Source: Candidatus Omnitrophota bacterium
GTDB taxonomy: Bacteria > Omnitrophota > Gorgyraeia > Aquiviventales > Aquiviventaceae
NCBI GenBank assembly: GCA_023247235.1
Contig: JAHFGW010000015.1
Span: 1 to 32,105 of the forward strand
DNA length: 32,105 nucleotides
Reading direction: 5' to 3'
Shown here: positions 31,463 to 32,105 of the stretch, in pieces
Layout of the letters: every line of letters begins with the position of its first letter
How positions within the stretch are numbered: the stretch's first letter is position 1
Notes under the pieces: model-generated
Databases searched by the model: none
Seen by the model: the letters and a program-made list of their open reading frames with translations, nothing else
What the model was told of the DNA's origin: nothing
Translations under genes and position numbers: made by a program

Positions 31463-31559
31463 TGTGTAATGTGTCATGGGCCATGTGTCATGCGAAGACA
31501 ACACTGGCTATCCACGGGAAGAGCCATTCGCCTTTCCATGACACCTTGAACATTACACA
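31463..31559. repeat. Inverted repeat in the thrC-moaD intergenic leader
   Basis: TGTGTAATGT (31463-31472) is inverted as ACATTACACA (31550-31559), and inside it GTCATGG (31473-31479) pairs with CCATGAC (31536-31542). ATGTGTCATG also occurs twice as a direct repeat near 31469-31492. The structure fills the 153-nt gap ahead of the carrier gene and ends 17 nt before its start codon. No gene lies in the gap. Confidence 0.6.
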
Positions 31560-31578
31560 GAATAGCATTGTGAAACAT

Positions 31579-31601
31579 GTGCCAGGCACTGATCATGATC
31601 A
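31579..31601. repeat. REP half-palindrome and 12-bp palindrome at the thrC 3' end
   Basis: GTGCCAGGCAC (31579-31589), identical to the arms at 23688-23722, is followed at once by the perfect palindrome TGATCATGATCA (31590-31601). The palindrome includes the thrC stop codon. Confidence 0.65.
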
Positions 31602-32105
31602 TCGACGGGCGGAAGCGAGTTGGTCGGCGAGATTCGTCTCAAACGAGGCGAGCGTGGGTTTGATGCGAACCGGTTGGCCGAGCCGGTTCATGATCGGTTC
31701 CTGGGTCTTGAGGCCGTTGCCGGTCACGGCGATGACGATCGATTCATCGCGAGGAATGCGGCCCTGCTCAATCAGCTTCTTGGCCACGGCGACGGTCACG
31801 CCGCCGGCCGTTTCGGTGAAGACCCCCTCGGTCTGCGCCAACAGCTGCATCGCCTCGAGGATTTCGTCATCGGAGGCCGACTCAGCCCAGCCGCCGGAGT
31901 CCAGCACGGCTTTGGTGGCGTAGTAGCCGTCGGCCGGATTGCCGATGGCGAGTGATTTCGCAATCGTCGCCGGTTTGACAGGCTTGACGATGTCCGAGCG
32001 CTCCTTGATCGTGTTCACGATGGGCGCGCAGCCCGTGGCCTGTGCGGCGTAGAGCTTCGGGTGCGCCTCGGGAATCAAGCCCAAGAGCCCCAGCTCTTTG
32101 AAGGC
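31599..32105 (-). CDS. thrC: Threonine synthase, C-terminal part (runs off the window)
   Basis: The last 168 codons of a PLP-dependent fold-type II enzyme, continuing past the right edge. AFKELGLLGLIPEAHPKLYA, TGCAPIVNTI, PATIAKSLAIGNPADGYYA, ETAGGVTVAVAKKLIEQGRI and VIAVTGNGLKTQEPI match the C-terminal half of threonine synthase, which converts O-phosphohomoserine to threonine. The PLP-lysine lies outside the window. In genomes with the MoaD-ThiF-NIL set this gene is often adjacent, which fits a homoserine-derived amino-acid theme. Confidence 0.9.
   Translation of the reverse strand, partial: AFKELGLLGLIPEAHPKLYAAQATGCAPIVNTIKERSDIVKPVKPATIAKSLAIGNPADGYYATKAVLDSGGWAESASDDEILEAMQLLAQTEGVFTETAGGVTVAVAKKLIEQGRIPRDESIVIAVTGNGLKTQEPIMNRLGQPVRIKPTLASFETNLADQLASARR

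Overview
The window is about 32 kb of GC-rich, densely packed bacterial chromosome. Nearly all genes lie on the minus strand; the exceptions are a lipid A pair (6982-9175) and a ferritin-like gene (23256-23675). LpxB, an MsbA-type exporter, a porin and a second outer-membrane barrel show a diderm (Gram-negative) cell. No rRNA, phage, transposase, integrase or CRISPR is visible, so this looks like core chromosome. The mix (two type I glutamine synthetases beside glnB-amt, a receiver-PilB fusion, NIL-ThiF-MoaD next to threonine synthase, and repeat-filled intergenic gaps) suggests an uncultivated diderm lineage of the Omnitrophota, Nitrospirota or NC10 kind. That placement is a guess from gene content; no marker here settles it.

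Layout. 1-5028: tRNA-Lys, archease, rtcB and serS (start only), preceded by the translation block rpsB-tsf-pyrH-frr. 5036-9175: the lipid A region, with an MsbA-like exporter transcribed away from a Gfo/Idh oxidoreductase and lpxB. 9274-15960: the nitrogen region, with glnA (451 aa), glnA (516 aa), glnB, amt, an OmpL-like porin and an orphan winged-helix regulator. 16077-20476: a receiver-PilB fusion ATPase, a response regulator with a degenerate receiver, and glutamine-dependent NAD synthetase. 20550-23675: an iron region read from a promoter with a perfect Fur-type palindrome (fur, a Cys-rich lipoprotein, yezD-like gene, outer-membrane barrel, FTR1 permease), with a ferritin-like gene diverging from it. 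23784-28951: nfu, then sucD, sucC, citrate synthase, malate dehydrogenase and a small membrane protein. 29009-32105: a 1-phosphofructokinase-type kinase, NIL protein, ThiF/MoeB E1, MoaD/ThiS carrier and the 3' end of thrC.

The most unusual material is in the junctions. The whole mdh-gltA junction is one 127-nt element with 17-nt perfect terminal inverted repeats and two inner hairpins; it is flush with the mdh stop and the gltA start and pairs up the gltA ribosome-binding site. The next two junctions of the same operon carry a 41-bp repeat in opposite orientations on either side of sucC, and a degraded relative lies upstream of lpxB. Other points are a pyrH with no ATG/GTG/TTG start, an intrinsic terminator placed against the ribosome-binding site of one glnA, 11-bp phased repeats around the orphan regulator, a carrier protein with four residues after its diglycine, and several promoters so close to the start codon that their mRNAs would be nearly leaderless.

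All calls come from reading the sequence by eye; no database search or folding program was used.
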